DNA of 64,000 nucleotides from Rhodococcoides fascians A25f (GTDB lineage Bacteria > Actinomycetota > Actinomycetes > Mycobacteriales > Mycobacteriaceae): contig NZ_CP049744.1 in NCBI RefSeq assembly GCF_000760935.2, positions 2,821,501-2,885,500 of the forward strand, given 5' to 3'. Position numbers and translations under genes: made by a program. Position 1 is the first letter of the stretch, and each line of letters begins with the position of its first letter. Shown here in pieces: positions 7,949 to 15,934 of this stretch. The notes beneath the pieces are model-generated. The model ran no database searches, had not been told where the DNA came from, and saw nothing but the letters and a program-made list of their open reading frames with translations.

Positions 7949-8413
7949 GTGGCTGGAACCCGTAAGCGCCGGCACGCGACCATCGCGGCTGTCACGGTCG
8001 TAGGCATCATCGCCGGCGTGTGGTGGATGACGGCAGCGACGTACACCCGCACCGCGACCATTGCCATCACGGCCACCTACCCCGGCGAAGACACGGTTGA
8101 CCCCAACACACCCGTCTCGACGTACAGGGGGACCGGTCTGGACCTGACCGGCTACGACCCTCTCATGCCGGTCGGCGAACGACTGGCGCACCAGCGTGGT
8201 GGATCGGCAGCGGACTACTCCGACACACTGTCGATCGCTCCCACGGTCGACGGCGCAGCAGGGCTGTCTGTCACCGCGCAGGCCGGCACCGCAGGCGAGG
8301 CCGCCGAGGTGGCCAATGAAGCCGCTGCGATCGTGGTCGAGTTGTTCAACGCCGTGCCCACCGTGTCGGCAGACGTTGCCTTCCACGCCGATATCACCGA
8401 ACCTGCACGCTGA
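7949..8413 (+). CDS. small membrane-anchored hypothetical protein
   Basis: 154 residues from a GTG. After a basic start (MAGTRKRRHA) there is one hydrophobic segment, TIAAVTVVGIIAGVWWMTAA, then an extracytoplasmic domain with TRTATIAITATYPGED and a long Ala-rich amphipathic stretch (TAGEAAEVANEAAAIVVELF). The plan of one anchor, a beta-rich part and a helix resembles the periplasmic half of chain-length-determinant-like proteins, but the similarity is too weak to assign. The neighbouring minus-strand membrane gene converges on it 42 bases away. Confidence 0.5.
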   Translation: MAGTRKRRHATIAAVTVVGIIAGVWWMTAATYTRTATIAITATYPGEDTVDPNTPVSTYRGTGLDLTGYDPLMPVGERLAHQRGGSAADYSDTLSIAPTVDGAAGLSVTAQAGTAGEAAEVANEAAAIVVELFNAVPTVSADVAFHADITEPAR

Positions 8414-8455
8414 CACACCCGCTGAGGAAGCTGAGCGCAGGCCGGGGTACGTGAC

Positions 8456-8941
8456 CTAGACCTCTCCGAGGTGGTCCACTGTTCGGGCGGTGCGGCCGGT
8501 CGGAGGAGCGAGAAGGTAGGCGAACAGGTAACTCGACGCTGCTATCGCTGCAAGTGCGATCCACCAGGACGGGAATTCATCTGTGTCGGTGACAATTTCA
8601 CGGCCAGCGAAGACCAGCCAGCACAATGCAAGAGCGGTCACCAGCGTGACCGCTGCTGCTGTGCACGCGGCGAATCGGTGTCGCCAGGTGCGGCGTGATC
8701 GTGCGGGCCACACCCGGTTCGACCACAAGGCGTAGCGGCCACCACCGACTGCGATCACACCGACCAACAGCCCGGCCACGGCACCGCAGAACGCAGGAAA
8801 CACCAGCAGAGCCAACCGGGACAAGGTCCCTTCGAGGCCCCAGGGGAGCATGACACCCACAGCTGTGCAGGCACCGGTAAGAGCAGCGTCCGTCAGTTCT
8901 TTCTCGACCCAGTCCACTGTTCCACTACAACACGTCGGCAA
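8456..8941 (-). CDS. small multi-pass membrane protein
   Basis: About 161 residues with four hydrophobic spans: ALTGACTAVGVMLPWG, RLALLVFPAFCGAVAGLLVG, CTAAAVTLVTALALCWLVFA and WWIALAAIAASSYLFAYLLA. The start is uncertain: a TTG at 8941 with GAGG ten bases upstream, or a GTG at 8917. No catalytic or transport motif is visible and I do not recognise a family. It is convergent with the anchored protein at 7949-8413. Confidence 0.5.
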   Translation of the reverse strand: MPTCCSGTVDWVEKELTDAALTGACTAVGVMLPWGLEGTLSRLALLVFPAFCGAVAGLLVGVIAVGGGRYALWSNRVWPARSRRTWRHRFAACTAAAVTLVTALALCWLVFAGREIVTDTDEFPSWWIALAAIAASSYLFAYLLAPPTGRTARTVDHLGEV

Positions 8942-9106
8942 TGCGCTTCAGCCTCGAAGCCGCTGTCTGACCGCTCACGTTCACAATTAGATCCGTTCAC
9001 GCCGGGACTTGCGTATTTCCGGGCGAACCTTTTGAAAACCGGACCAAACAGAACGGCGACACCAACTCGAGCGAAACATCCTGCGGTACAGCATATGCAG
9101 TGCTCT

Positions 9107-9142
9107 ACCGGCAACCCTACATGTCATAACTTGTCGTATTGC
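9107..9142 (+). repeat. 36-bp direct repeat, copy 4 of 4
   Basis: Reads ACCGGCAACCCTACATGTC, variable ATAAC, then TTGTCGTATTGC; 30 of 36 positions match copy 1. Unlike the others it overlaps a gene. The last residues of the SnoaL-like protein below (GQYDKL and its stop) are encoded by the complement of this repeat. Confidence 0.6.
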
Positions 9143-9591
9143 CCAGCGTCGACGTTCGGTGCGGCCTTGCCGACGGCGTTGGCGATCACGTGTTCCGTTC
9201 CACACCAACCCCAGTAGACCCGGTGGCATCGGATGAGTGGTCCGTCGAGTTCCATGACCTCGACCAAATCCAGCTGGTCGACACCACCGCCGGTCGTTCG
9301 CGGGTACTCCCAGATGAGGGTCTCGCCATCGAATAGGTATGTCCCGGTACGGTACAACGCCGGGAGCTCGTCCTCGCTCGGGCGGCGTCTGGTGATCTCT
9401 GTCAGAAATCGGTCGAGTTCGTCGCGTCCAGCCACAATGCCGCGTGGCGTGTCCAGGACCCGGCACACCAACGGGCTTTCGAGTACTGCGTCATCGGTGT
9501 AGAGCGCCGATAGCGCAGTCGCGTCGCGTCTGCGAATGCGGTCGTGCCACTCTATGAAAACAAACTCGGCCTGATCCTGCGTCGCACCCAT
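9124..9591 (-). CDS. SnoaL-like (NTF2 superfamily) protein
   Basis: 155 residues. The opening helix and first strand read FVFIEWHDRIRRRDATALSA and LYTDDAVLESP. GIVAGRDELDRFLTEI and the strands TGTYLFDGETLIWEYPR, DLVEVMELDGPLIRCHRVYWG follow, as in SnoaL-like polyketide cyclase/isomerase folds. The reaction is unknown. It is divergent from the ArsR-type gene across a 96-base gap holding a perfect dyad, so it is the likely target of that regulator. Its last six codons derive from the dispersed 36-bp repeat, an odd C-terminus that suggests the gene end was remodelled. Confidence 0.75.
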   Translation of the reverse strand: MGATQDQAEFVFIEWHDRIRRRDATALSALYTDDAVLESPLVCRVLDTPRGIVAGRDELDRFLTEITRRRPSEDELPALYRTGTYLFDGETLIWEYPRTTGGGVDQLDLVEVMELDGPLIRCHRVYWGWCGTEHVIANAVGKAAPNVDAGQYDKL

Positions 9592-9647
9592 AGCGTCGTT
9601 CCTCCCGGTAGGGGTCGGTTGTCGGCACCAGTCTGGCCTCGAAACGC

Positions 9648-9663
9648 TTCACGCTGGCGTGAA
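9648..9663. promoter_or_regulatory. perfect dyad, likely operator of the ArsR-type regulator
   Basis: TTCACGC-TG-GCGTGAA is a perfect 7+2+7 inverted repeat. It lies 24 bases upstream of the ArsR-type start (9688) and within the shared divergent promoter region of the SnoaL-like gene. Position and symmetry fit autoregulation by a dimeric winged-helix repressor. Confidence 0.6.
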
Positions 9664-9687
9664 CTGTTGTCGTGACACGATGTCTGC

Positions 9688-10446
9688 ATGGCATCAGCGC
9701 ACACGTATGAGCCTGCGCGACGAGGTGACGCCGATATCGGGTCGATCGCCCGGTTGATCGGCGACCCGCGACGGGCAGAGATTCTCCTGGCGTTGGCTGA
9801 TGGCCGCGCGCGCCCGGCATCGGAGTTGGCTACTGCTGCAGGTCTGTCGCGTTCTGCGGCGACGAGCCACCTGAACCAGCTCGCCGACGGTGGCCTGATT
9901 CGTGTGGAGCAGGTGGGCCGGTTCCGTCTCCATTCCCTCGCCGGGCCCGACGTCGCGAACATGGTCGAAGCACTGGCTGCCCTCGCACCCACACGATCCA
10001 TCACTTCACTGAGCGCAAGCACCGCCGCCGCAGCACTGCGCGAGGCACGAACCTGTTACGACCACCTGGCAGGACGGTTGGGTGTCGCCCTCACCGATGC
10101 TCTCCGCGACAACGGTGCGGTCGTCTTCGCGGACCCGCTCGCCGGATCTGCGGCCTGCGGATCATCCGCCGCGGTCCGACTGGGCCCCAACGCAGAACAC
10201 GTTTTCTCAGCCCTCGAAGTCGATCTGATCAGCATCACCCTCACACCCACGCGGCGACCCCAGATACGGCTATGCCTGGACTGGAGCGAGCGCCGCTTCC
10301 ACCTCGCCGGCGCTCTCGGGGCCGCGATAGCCGACACCTGCCTGCAGCATCAGTGGCTGGTCCGGCGTACTGGACGAGCGCTACACCTCACCGATACTGG
10401 TCGCCGCCACCTGTCGACAGTTCTGCCGCGACTGCGAATTCGTTGA
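9688..10446 (+). CDS. ArsR-family winged-helix transcriptional regulator
   Basis: 252 residues. An N-terminal ArsR-type winged helix covers roughly residues 15-100: ARLIGDPRRAEILLALADGR, then the recognition helix region ASELATAAGLSRSAATSHLN and a wing (LIRVEQVGRFRLHSL). A C-terminal ~130-residue domain of unknown ligand follows. I see no CxC metal-binding pair in the recognition helix, so it is unlikely to be a classical arsenic or heavy-metal sensor. It belongs to the longer HTH proteins that sense small molecules or redox state. It probably represses itself and the SnoaL-like gene through the dyad at 9648-9663. Confidence 0.85.
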   Translation: MASAHTYEPARRGDADIGSIARLIGDPRRAEILLALADGRARPASELATAAGLSRSAATSHLNQLADGGLIRVEQVGRFRLHSLAGPDVANMVEALAALAPTRSITSLSASTAAAALREARTCYDHLAGRLGVALTDALRDNGAVVFADPLAGSAACGSSAAVRLGPNAEHVFSALEVDLISITLTPTRRPQIRLCLDWSERRFHLAGALGAAIADTCLQHQWLVRRTGRALHLTDTGRRHLSTVLPRLRIR

Positions 10447-11157
10447 ACTAGCTCTTGAATCTGCACGTACAGGCAACCTGGCGTCGTTGGGCACGGCATC
10501 GATTCCGGACATCACATGGCCGAAGAAGCGCCGGACGAGCTAGCGCAAGAGTCGTCGACCTTCTTCGGCGCGGCGCACTCGACGGGAAGCTTGTAAAAGG
10601 CCGGTACGGGAGCCAACCCGGTGCGATAGTTGCCGAACTGCAATCCACCAACGAAGCAACTACGGCCGTGCGCAGCGCTTGATGGATCGGCGATCCTGCT
10701 GTTTCACCCGGCAGGCGGTGCACGGCGGGGGAGTCGATCGCAACCTCGGTTCGGAGTCGTGGTGCGGGAACGCCTTTGACCGCATTAAGTTTCAGGGGAC
10801 AGTGCCGATGCGAGCGGTTTTCGCCGCCGCTCGTGGGTGCTTGCACAGCGCCGCCTGATCGACCATCGCGAGCCTCATCTCGTCAGCCTGTGCGCGCTCC
10901 CACTCGGTTGTCTCGCGAGTCGCATCGACCCCGAGGTAGACAAGGTCCGATTGCGCAAGTAGCGGCGGGCGGTTGTTGGTACCGGCTGGCTCGAGTGTGG
11001 TGCCGGCCAGGGCCAACGCGTGGGCCATGCCCATCCAGCTCGGTGAGCCCTCCGTGGTCGAGTGCGGGCGTTGATTGCGGCTGGAATATCACCTGTCACC
11101 AGTTGCGGACGCAACGCGCCAGCTGACACCGAGACGTCGGCCAAAAGAAAGGAGCGC
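10447..11157. other. gene-poor stretch, perhaps decayed coding sequence
   Basis: About 710 bases without a credible gene. A minus-strand frame at 10792-11034 (80 codons) has a protein-like segment, SDLVYLGVDATRETTEW followed by ERAQADEMRLAMVDQAAL, but lacks a plausible start context and a recognisable family. It could be the remnant of a degraded gene. Other open frames are short and of shadow composition. I see no transposase, tRNA or clear repeat. Confidence 0.4.
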
Positions 11158-11172
11158 TAGACGACTGGTCTA
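11158..11172. promoter_or_regulatory. operator-like dyad upstream of the tautomerase gene
   Basis: On the minus strand it reads TAGAC-CAGTC-GTCTA, a perfect 5-bp inverted repeat with a 5-bp spacer. The same arms and identical spacer recur once in the window, in front of the convergent tetR gene (12353-12367). This marks it as the likely binding site of that TetR regulator. It lies about 60 bases before the tautomerase ATG. Confidence 0.65.
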
Positions 11173-11231
11173 CTTGGATGTACTGTCATGTTCATCAGTC
11201 ATCGCCACCACCGACACGAAGGAACGACATC

Positions 11232-11666
11232 ATGCCCCTCGCTCGCATCGACCTGACCGAAGGCAAGTCCGCCGAGTACCGCCGCACAATCGCCGACGTC
11301 GTCTACGACCAGATGATCATTCATCTCGGTGTTCCCGAGGACCGCTTCCAGGTCATCACCCAGCACCCGCCGGGCGAGGTCATCGCAGACCCCGACTACC
11401 TGGGCATCTACCGCTCCGAGGACGCCGTCTTCATCCAGCTGATCTTCCTCGACGTCGCCACTCCTGAGCAGAAGGGCAACTTCTACTAGGCCGTCGTCGA
11501 CGAACTGCACGACAAGCTCTTCCTCCGCACCGAGGACGTCTTCTTCAACCTGCAGACCGTCCAGCCGGCCGATTGGTCGATGGGCAACGGCATCGCCACG
11601 TACGTCAACGGCGTTCCCGCCGACCGCCTCGACCCGAACAGCGTGCCCGCCGACTTCCACTGGTGA
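11232..11666 (+). pseudogene. tautomerase-superfamily gene interrupted by an in-frame amber codon
   Basis: The ATG at 11232 has GGAAC upstream and begins MPLARIDLTEGK, so Pro2 becomes the catalytic N-terminal proline of the tautomerase fold. The first 85 residues follow the ~140-residue tautomerase family pattern (LGVPEDRFQVITQHPPGE, DPDYLGIYRSEDAVFIQL). TAG at 11487-11489 stops the frame. Past it, the same frame continues with AVVDELHDKLFLRTEDVFFN and VQPADWSMGNGIA to TGA at 11664-11666, matching the family C-terminus. A single substitution of CAG or a similar codon explains it. The short form lacks part of the core fold. It would be controlled by the TetR-type operator upstream. Confidence 0.8.
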
Positions 11667-11692
11667 GCTGCTGACCGTCCTCGCACCCACGA

Positions 11693-11732
11693 AAATCCCC
11701 ACCGCGCAGTCAGTGCGGTGGGATTTCTCTTT
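11693..11732. terminator. bidirectional terminator between tautomerase and tetR
   Basis: AAATCCCCACCGC, loop GCAGTCAGT, GCGGTGGGATTT form a 12-pair stem with one bulged C. CTCTTT follows on the + strand, and the complement of GAAAA ends the other side. It serves the convergent tautomerase gene and tetR. Confidence 0.75.
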
Positions 11733-11744
11733 GCCCGAGTCTGA

Positions 11745-12332
11745 TCAGGAAAGGTGCAGGCGGTGGCGAGTCATTGCGAACACCCGGTCGAGAGATGCAG
11801 GGGCCCGGTTGATCTTCGCCAGAACGCTCGCCCCGATCCACCCCGTGTACAGGTCACGAGCGAGCTCACTCGGCGCCACGTCGATCGTCACGGATCCGTC
11901 CGTCGCGCCGTCCTGGATCATGCGCTCGATTCGCTCGGCGATGCTGGACGTTCCGACGACGAGTGCCCGGCGCATCGTCTCCGAGAGGTCGGCGACCTCG
12001 GCCGCAAGCTTGACCACCAAGCACTTGCCCTGGCATTCGTTGAAGGCTTGCATGTCGTAGAAGTCCTGCCAGTACGCGCTCAGCCTGTCTGCACCGCTGC
12101 CGGGTCGAGCGACGATGCCATCCATACTCGCGAGATAGTGCTCGAAGTAGTTCTCGATGAGGGCCTCGCCGAAGGCATCCTTGGAGCTGAACCAGTGATA
12201 GAAGGACCCTTTGGGGACGCCCGCTTCACTGAGGACCTCGTTCAAGCCGACGGCGGCGTAGCCCTTGTGGGACATGATCTGCTCGGCGGTGTCGAGGATC
12301 CTCTGGCGTGTGTCGATCTCCTGGCTGGCCAT
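11745..12332 (-). CDS. TetR-family transcriptional regulator
   Basis: 195 residues. The N-terminal TetR DNA-binding domain reads RQRILDTAEQIMSHKGYAAV, GLNEVLSEAGVPKGSFYHWF and SSKDAFGEALI. The C-terminal ligand domain contains the conserved ECQGKCLVVKLAAEVADLSE. This AcrR/NemR-like arrangement with an internal Cys (QGKCLV) is seen in regulators that respond to electrophiles or quinones; the ligand here is inferred only. Its likely operator TAGACCAGTCGGCTA lies 20 bases upstream, and a near-identical site precedes the convergent tautomerase gene. It therefore probably controls both. The ATG is preceded by GGGGG. Confidence 0.9.
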   Translation of the reverse strand: MASQEIDTRQRILDTAEQIMSHKGYAAVGLNEVLSEAGVPKGSFYHWFSSKDAFGEALIENYFEHYLASMDGIVARPGSGADRLSAYWQDFYDMQAFNECQGKCLVVKLAAEVADLSETMRRALVVGTSSIAERIERMIQDGATDGSVTIDVAPSELARDLYTGWIGASVLAKINRAPASLDRVFAMTRHRLHLS

Positions 12333-12352
12333 ACCCCCATTCTAAGCTTGAA

Positions 12353-12367
12353 TAGACCAGTCGGCTA
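12353..12367. promoter_or_regulatory. operator-like dyad upstream of tetR
   Basis: TAGAC-CAGTC-GGCTA differs at one base from the perfect dyad before the tautomerase gene. It overlaps the expected tetR promoter region and fits negative autoregulation. Confidence 0.65.
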
Positions 12368-13088
12368 CAACGTGGAACGTCACCTTCTCAGCCACGGGAT
12401 GGAGGCCGCTGCTCGTGATCACACCGAGAGACCGTGCCCGGTGGCTCCTGTTGGCAGTCGGTCGCGGCGGGCGGTGAAACTACTTTCGTTGTGCGGAGTT
12501 CTGCGCCCATGGTTGTGCGGCCAGTTCGGCGTGGCTGTGGGTGACGGAGTAGCTGTATCCGAGCAGCTCGGCCGCGAGCGGAGGAGGTGCCCAGCAGTCG
12601 ACTTGACATAATGTCGATTATCGGCAAAACAACGTTGCTGGTCGACGTTGTCGATCATCGTCGAGTTCTTGGTTTCGATCCACCATCAATGCTGTGGGGT
12701 TTTTCGTCCAACATCCGTGACTTGGCCGGTAGACCGTCGGTGCGTGCGTGCGTGCGTGCGTGCATGCGTTCGTCCGTGTGTACCGATGAAGGCTTGCGGG
12801 CTATCGACCCGCTGTTCTGCAGTCGTCTGCGCTGTCGATTTCGCCGCTATCGCACTGATGCTTCACTCTTGCTTTGTCGCCTCGATAGTCCCCTTGTGAA
12901 CCACTCATTACGTCACTGTGACGTTTCATCGTAGTCTGGCTGGGCCCTGCAGGTCACGAGCACCGACGTCACATGAAGTTTGTCGACCCACGAGGGCTGT
13001 CGTCGTCGGACATTGCTGCCGAGGGGATTGCCGGCACGTACACGCGGGCGGGTCCATCGACTCGTCGCAACAGGCTCACTCCCCTGGG
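12368..13088. other. 720-base region without genes; simple repeat and palindromes
   Basis: No open frame here has protein-like composition. Visible structure: GACATAATGTC, a perfect palindrome at 12605-12615 overlapping ATAATGTCGATTAT, and about six tandem GTGC units at 12740-12764 followed by degenerate copies. The 3' ends and starts of the neighbouring genes do not explain this length. It could be a remnant of a lost gene or a regulatory spacer. Confidence 0.45.
12740..12764 (+). repeat. tetranucleotide GTGC tandem repeat
   Basis: GTGC repeated about six times, then GCATGCGTTCGTCCGTGTG degenerate units. It is outside any supported gene, so phase variation of a protein is unlikely. Confidence 0.7.
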
Positions 13089-14726
13089 TCATGTCACGCT
13101 GTCCGGACGGCGGGGCTTGTCGGACTCGGGGTCGACCGCGTCGCCTACGGGATCTGGTGCACCGTGTCCCACTTGATCTGCCAATTCCAATCCGGCACCG
13201 GCATAGACGTTGAACGCGATGTCCACACCGTGTTCCTTGGCCCACTGAACTTCGTCGTCGTAGCGGGCGACGGCCGCGACGGTTCCGCTGAATCCGGATT
13301 CGCGGAGACAGGCGAGTGCTGTGACGTTGGCTCCGTGACGTGGCATTGCCAGCACCGCGATCCGCACCGACTCCGAGTGCCGCAGCTGATTCCAGAAATC
13401 GAGATCGGTTGCGTCCCCTTCCAGCACTCGCAGACCCTGTTCGGCGAGTCGACGAATCCGAGGACCGTCGTAGTCGACCCCCACCACACTGAGTCTGTAA
13501 TGCTCGGTGAGTCGCTGATACGCCGCGAAGCCGACACGCCCCATTCCGATCACGACGACCTCGGCGTCGCCCGCGTCCCCGGAGCGTTCCTCCGGGTGCA
13601 GGCTCTGATCGTCCTGATCGGGCAATCGCGCCGCGATCTTCTCCACCATCAGGTGTCCCCGACCGTTCACCAGAGCCGACACGACGAAACTCAACGCCAC
13701 GGCGATCGACATCTCGACCAGCCAGGCCGGTGCCAGCAGCCCGGTCGTCACTCCGACCGAGACGACGATCAGACCGAACTCGGAATAGTTCATCAGGCTC
13801 AGTCCTGCGAGCAGCGCGGTTCGATAACGCAGTTTCATCATGGCGAACAGCGCCAGGTACAGCACCGATTTGAGCGGCAGTAGGAGCACCATCAGCAGGG
13901 CGACGCCCAGGCTGGGAACATCGGGCAAACCGGACAGGCCGATGGAAACGAAGAAGCCGACCAACAGCAGTTCCTTGATATGAAACAGCGATCGGGACAG
14001 CTCGGAGGAAGCCGGATGCGACGCCAGGAGAACGCCGATGATCAACGCTCCCAGGTCTCCTTTGAGCCCCAGTGCGGAAAACAAGGCGTAACCCGGAACG
14101 AGGGCCATCACGATGCCGAAGAGCGACTGCATCTCGCCGTGGCCCAGCCCGCTCCACACCCTTCGGAGGATTCGTGTCAGGGGCCACAGGAGTACGAGAG
14201 TCACCGCCCACGGACTGGGCAGTGTGCCGCTGGTGACGGTAAGGAACACCACGGCAACGATGTCCTGCATCACGAGCACTCCGATGGCCACACGACCGTA
14301 GAGAGCGTGCGATTCACCTCGTTCTTCGAGAACTTTGACGACGAATACAGTGCTCGAGAACGACATGGCGAAGGCGAGCAACGCAATCGTCGTTGTGCTC
14401 TGCCCGGACAGCATTGCCATTCCGGCGACGGCCGCGAGCCACAGGACGGTGGTACCGAGCACGACGCTGAAGACCAGATGTATCGACGTCGTCAGCCACA
14501 CTTCTCGGCGCAGCAGAATCCGCACGTCCAGCTTGAGACCGATCGCGAACAGCAGCAATGTGACACCGAGGTCCGCCATCAGTTCGAGTTGGGGCATCTC
14601 ACCGACGTCGAGGGCATTGATGACGAAGCCGGCCGCCAGGAAGCCGACCAGTGGAGGCAGCCGGACAGCCATGGCGAGTCCGCCCAAGCCGAAGGCGATG
14701 ACGAGGTAGATCGCGGCAACTGTCAT
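13089..14726 (-). CDS. KefB-like cation:proton antiporter with C-terminal TrkA-N (RCK) domain
   Basis: 545 residues from the ATG at 14726, where the first membrane span begins at once (MTVAAIYLVIAFGLGGLAM). Residues ~1-380 form a CPA2-type Na+/H+ exchanger domain with about 12 spans, including LLLFAIGLKLDVRILLR and LVMQDIVAVVFLTV, where the acidic residue of the exchange site is expected, and GALIIGVLLASHP. Residues ~410-520 are a Rossmann TrkA-N domain (VVVIGMGRVGFAAYQRL), which gates such systems through nucleotides in the KefB/KefC family. It should exchange K+ or Na+ for protons at the cytoplasmic membrane. It has no partner KefF/G gene nearby and appears monocistronic. Confidence 0.85.
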   Translation of the reverse strand: MTVAAIYLVIAFGLGGLAMAVRLPPLVGFLAAGFVINALDVGEMPQLELMADLGVTLLLFAIGLKLDVRILLRREVWLTTSIHLVFSVVLGTTVLWLAAVAGMAMLSGQSTTTIALLAFAMSFSSTVFVVKVLEERGESHALYGRVAIGVLVMQDIVAVVFLTVTSGTLPSPWAVTLVLLWPLTRILRRVWSGLGHGEMQSLFGIVMALVPGYALFSALGLKGDLGALIIGVLLASHPASSELSRSLFHIKELLLVGFFVSIGLSGLPDVPSLGVALLMVLLLPLKSVLYLALFAMMKLRYRTALLAGLSLMNYSEFGLIVVSVGVTTGLLAPAWLVEMSIAVALSFVVSALVNGRGHLMVEKIAARLPDQDDQSLHPEERSGDAGDAEVVVIGMGRVGFAAYQRLTEHYRLSVVGVDYDGPRIRRLAEQGLRVLEGDATDLDFWNQLRHSESVRIAVLAMPRHGANVTALACLRESGFSGTVAAVARYDDEVQWAKEHGVDIAFNVYAGAGLELADQVGHGAPDPVGDAVDPESDKPRRPDSVT

Positions 14727-14934
14727 GCACGGTCTCTCTGCTGGTGGGTCGCAACCGGATCTCCAACGGATCGACGACATCGGCACATGCAGTCGGAGTG
14801 ACCCAAGTATCCCGGCATTCCGGCTATTTCACAGCGCACACAGTCCGCGGACGACAACGGCGACCGACGAAGGTACACCTTCGCCGATCGCCGTTGCTGC
14901 GATCGAGTGTTCGTCCTCTATCGGTCGGAAGGTC

Positions 14935-15390
14935 TCAGAGCTCGAACTCGGCCGGATCGATTCCCACTGCAAAGCATGCATTGCGGACGGCAGCCTTCTC
15001 GTGATCGTCGAAATGACCGTCGGCACCGCCGATGATGATGCCGATCTGAATGACGGCTCGCGCCTGGTCGGGCTTCGATTTCAGCTTGCCGATCGTGGCC
15101 GTTGCTTCGACCTTCCCGAAGTCGAAATCGCCCTGCAGCTTGTCGCAGTACCAGTCGAACTTCTGACGAAGTTCGTCGGACTCGAACACCCGCAGGGCCT
15201 CGTTACCGGCGATCAGGGCTGCCGTCTTCTGACGCTCGGCAGGATCGATGGTGCCGTCTGCTGCCGCGATGAGCGCACACATGGCCATGCTGCCGTTGGC
15301 AAATTCCTTGTTCTTGAACTGGCTGGTCTTGGTTTGCAGCTGCCCGTTCAGTTCCTGTGCCTTGGACTTGAGTTGATCCCAGAACGCCAT
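14935..15390 (-). CDS. TerB-family (tellurite-resistance-like) protein
   Basis: 151 residues. An amphipathic N-terminus (FWDQLKSKAQELNGQLQTKT) precedes the all-helical TerB domain: SMAMCALIAAADGTIDPAER, DKLQGDFDFGKVEATATIGK and IIGGADGHFDDHEKAAVRNA. The acidic ADGTID and ADGHFDDHE loops are the signature metal-binding (Ca2+-type) positions of TerB. TerB proteins take part in stress or phage-related Ter systems at the membrane; this is a solitary copy, so tellurite resistance is only a name. The closest neighbours are the antiporter and a zinc-finger gene on the same strand. Confidence 0.85.
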   Translation of the reverse strand: MAFWDQLKSKAQELNGQLQTKTSQFKNKEFANGSMAMCALIAAADGTIDPAERQKTAALIAGNEALRVFESDELRQKFDWYCDKLQGDFDFGKVEATATIGKLKSKPDQARAVIQIGIIIGGADGHFDDHEKAAVRNACFAVGIDPAEFEL

Positions 15391-15519
15391 GGAGCTCCTC
15401 TTCGTGTTCTTTCATCCGCGCACATGCGCGAACCCCGTCCATTGTCCACGGTGCCGGTGAACGAGGATGGAACCACAGTTCGGTGAGGGCGCTTCACCAG
15501 CCGTTCCCTGCTGTTCTCC

Positions 15520-15852
15520 TCAGCGCAGCCGCTCCGCATCGCGCGCCTTGGTCAACAGCTCGGCACACAAGCGGTGCAACTCTGCGATGTCGGCACCTTC
15601 TGTGACCGCGGTGCTGACGTCCTCGGCGGCGCAGCGGACCTCGAACGCGCGATCGGCAGCCGCCGACGCCTCTTCGGCCGTCAAGATGACGGCGTCGTCG
15701 GGAATCGAGGTTTCCTTCATCGCACTGCGCTGCTCGTAAGCACGTTGGCGACACGACTGACGGCAGTACCGTCGCTTCCGTCCGGTTCCGGAGTCGGCGA
15801 CAGGGCGTCCGCACCACGTGCACGTCTGGTCACGGCGAGTTCTGACGGACAT
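15520..15852 (-). CDS. small zinc-finger-like protein
   Basis: 110 residues. The N-terminus holds CTWCGRP, then GTGRKRRYCRQSCRQRAYEQ. The CxxC...CxxxC arrangement is a treble-clef-like Zn site followed by a basic patch, suggesting nucleic-acid or protein binding. The C-terminal half is an acidic/Ala-rich helix (DIAELHRLCAELLTKARDAE). It is divergent from rbpA, whose promoter lies 80-110 bases upstream of this start. The function is unknown. Confidence 0.65.
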   Translation of the reverse strand: MSVRTRRDQTCTWCGRPVADSGTGRKRRYCRQSCRQRAYEQRSAMKETSIPDDAVILTAEEASAAADRAFEVRCAAEDVSTAVTEGADIAELHRLCAELLTKARDAERLR

Positions 15853-15934
15853 GGTCGTTCAGCCTACTGCGGCAGGAAGGTAAGATGCATTCACCAGCTG
15901 CGCCGATGGCATTGCACCGGGGCTCATCGGCCCG

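Noticed and set aside
5793..9142. A CRISPR array or an integron attC array
   Set aside because: Repeats are spaced ~0.9-1.3 kb apart with genes between them, not 30-40 bp spacers, and no cas genes are present. No attC core pair (RYYYAAC/GTTRRRY) or integrase is seen.
10455..10846. Opposed open frames at 10455-10682 (+) and 10448-10846 (-) as genes
   Set aside because: Both are Arg/Ser/Pro-rich, lack start contexts and family motifs, and overlap each other; shadow or decayed sequence is likelier.
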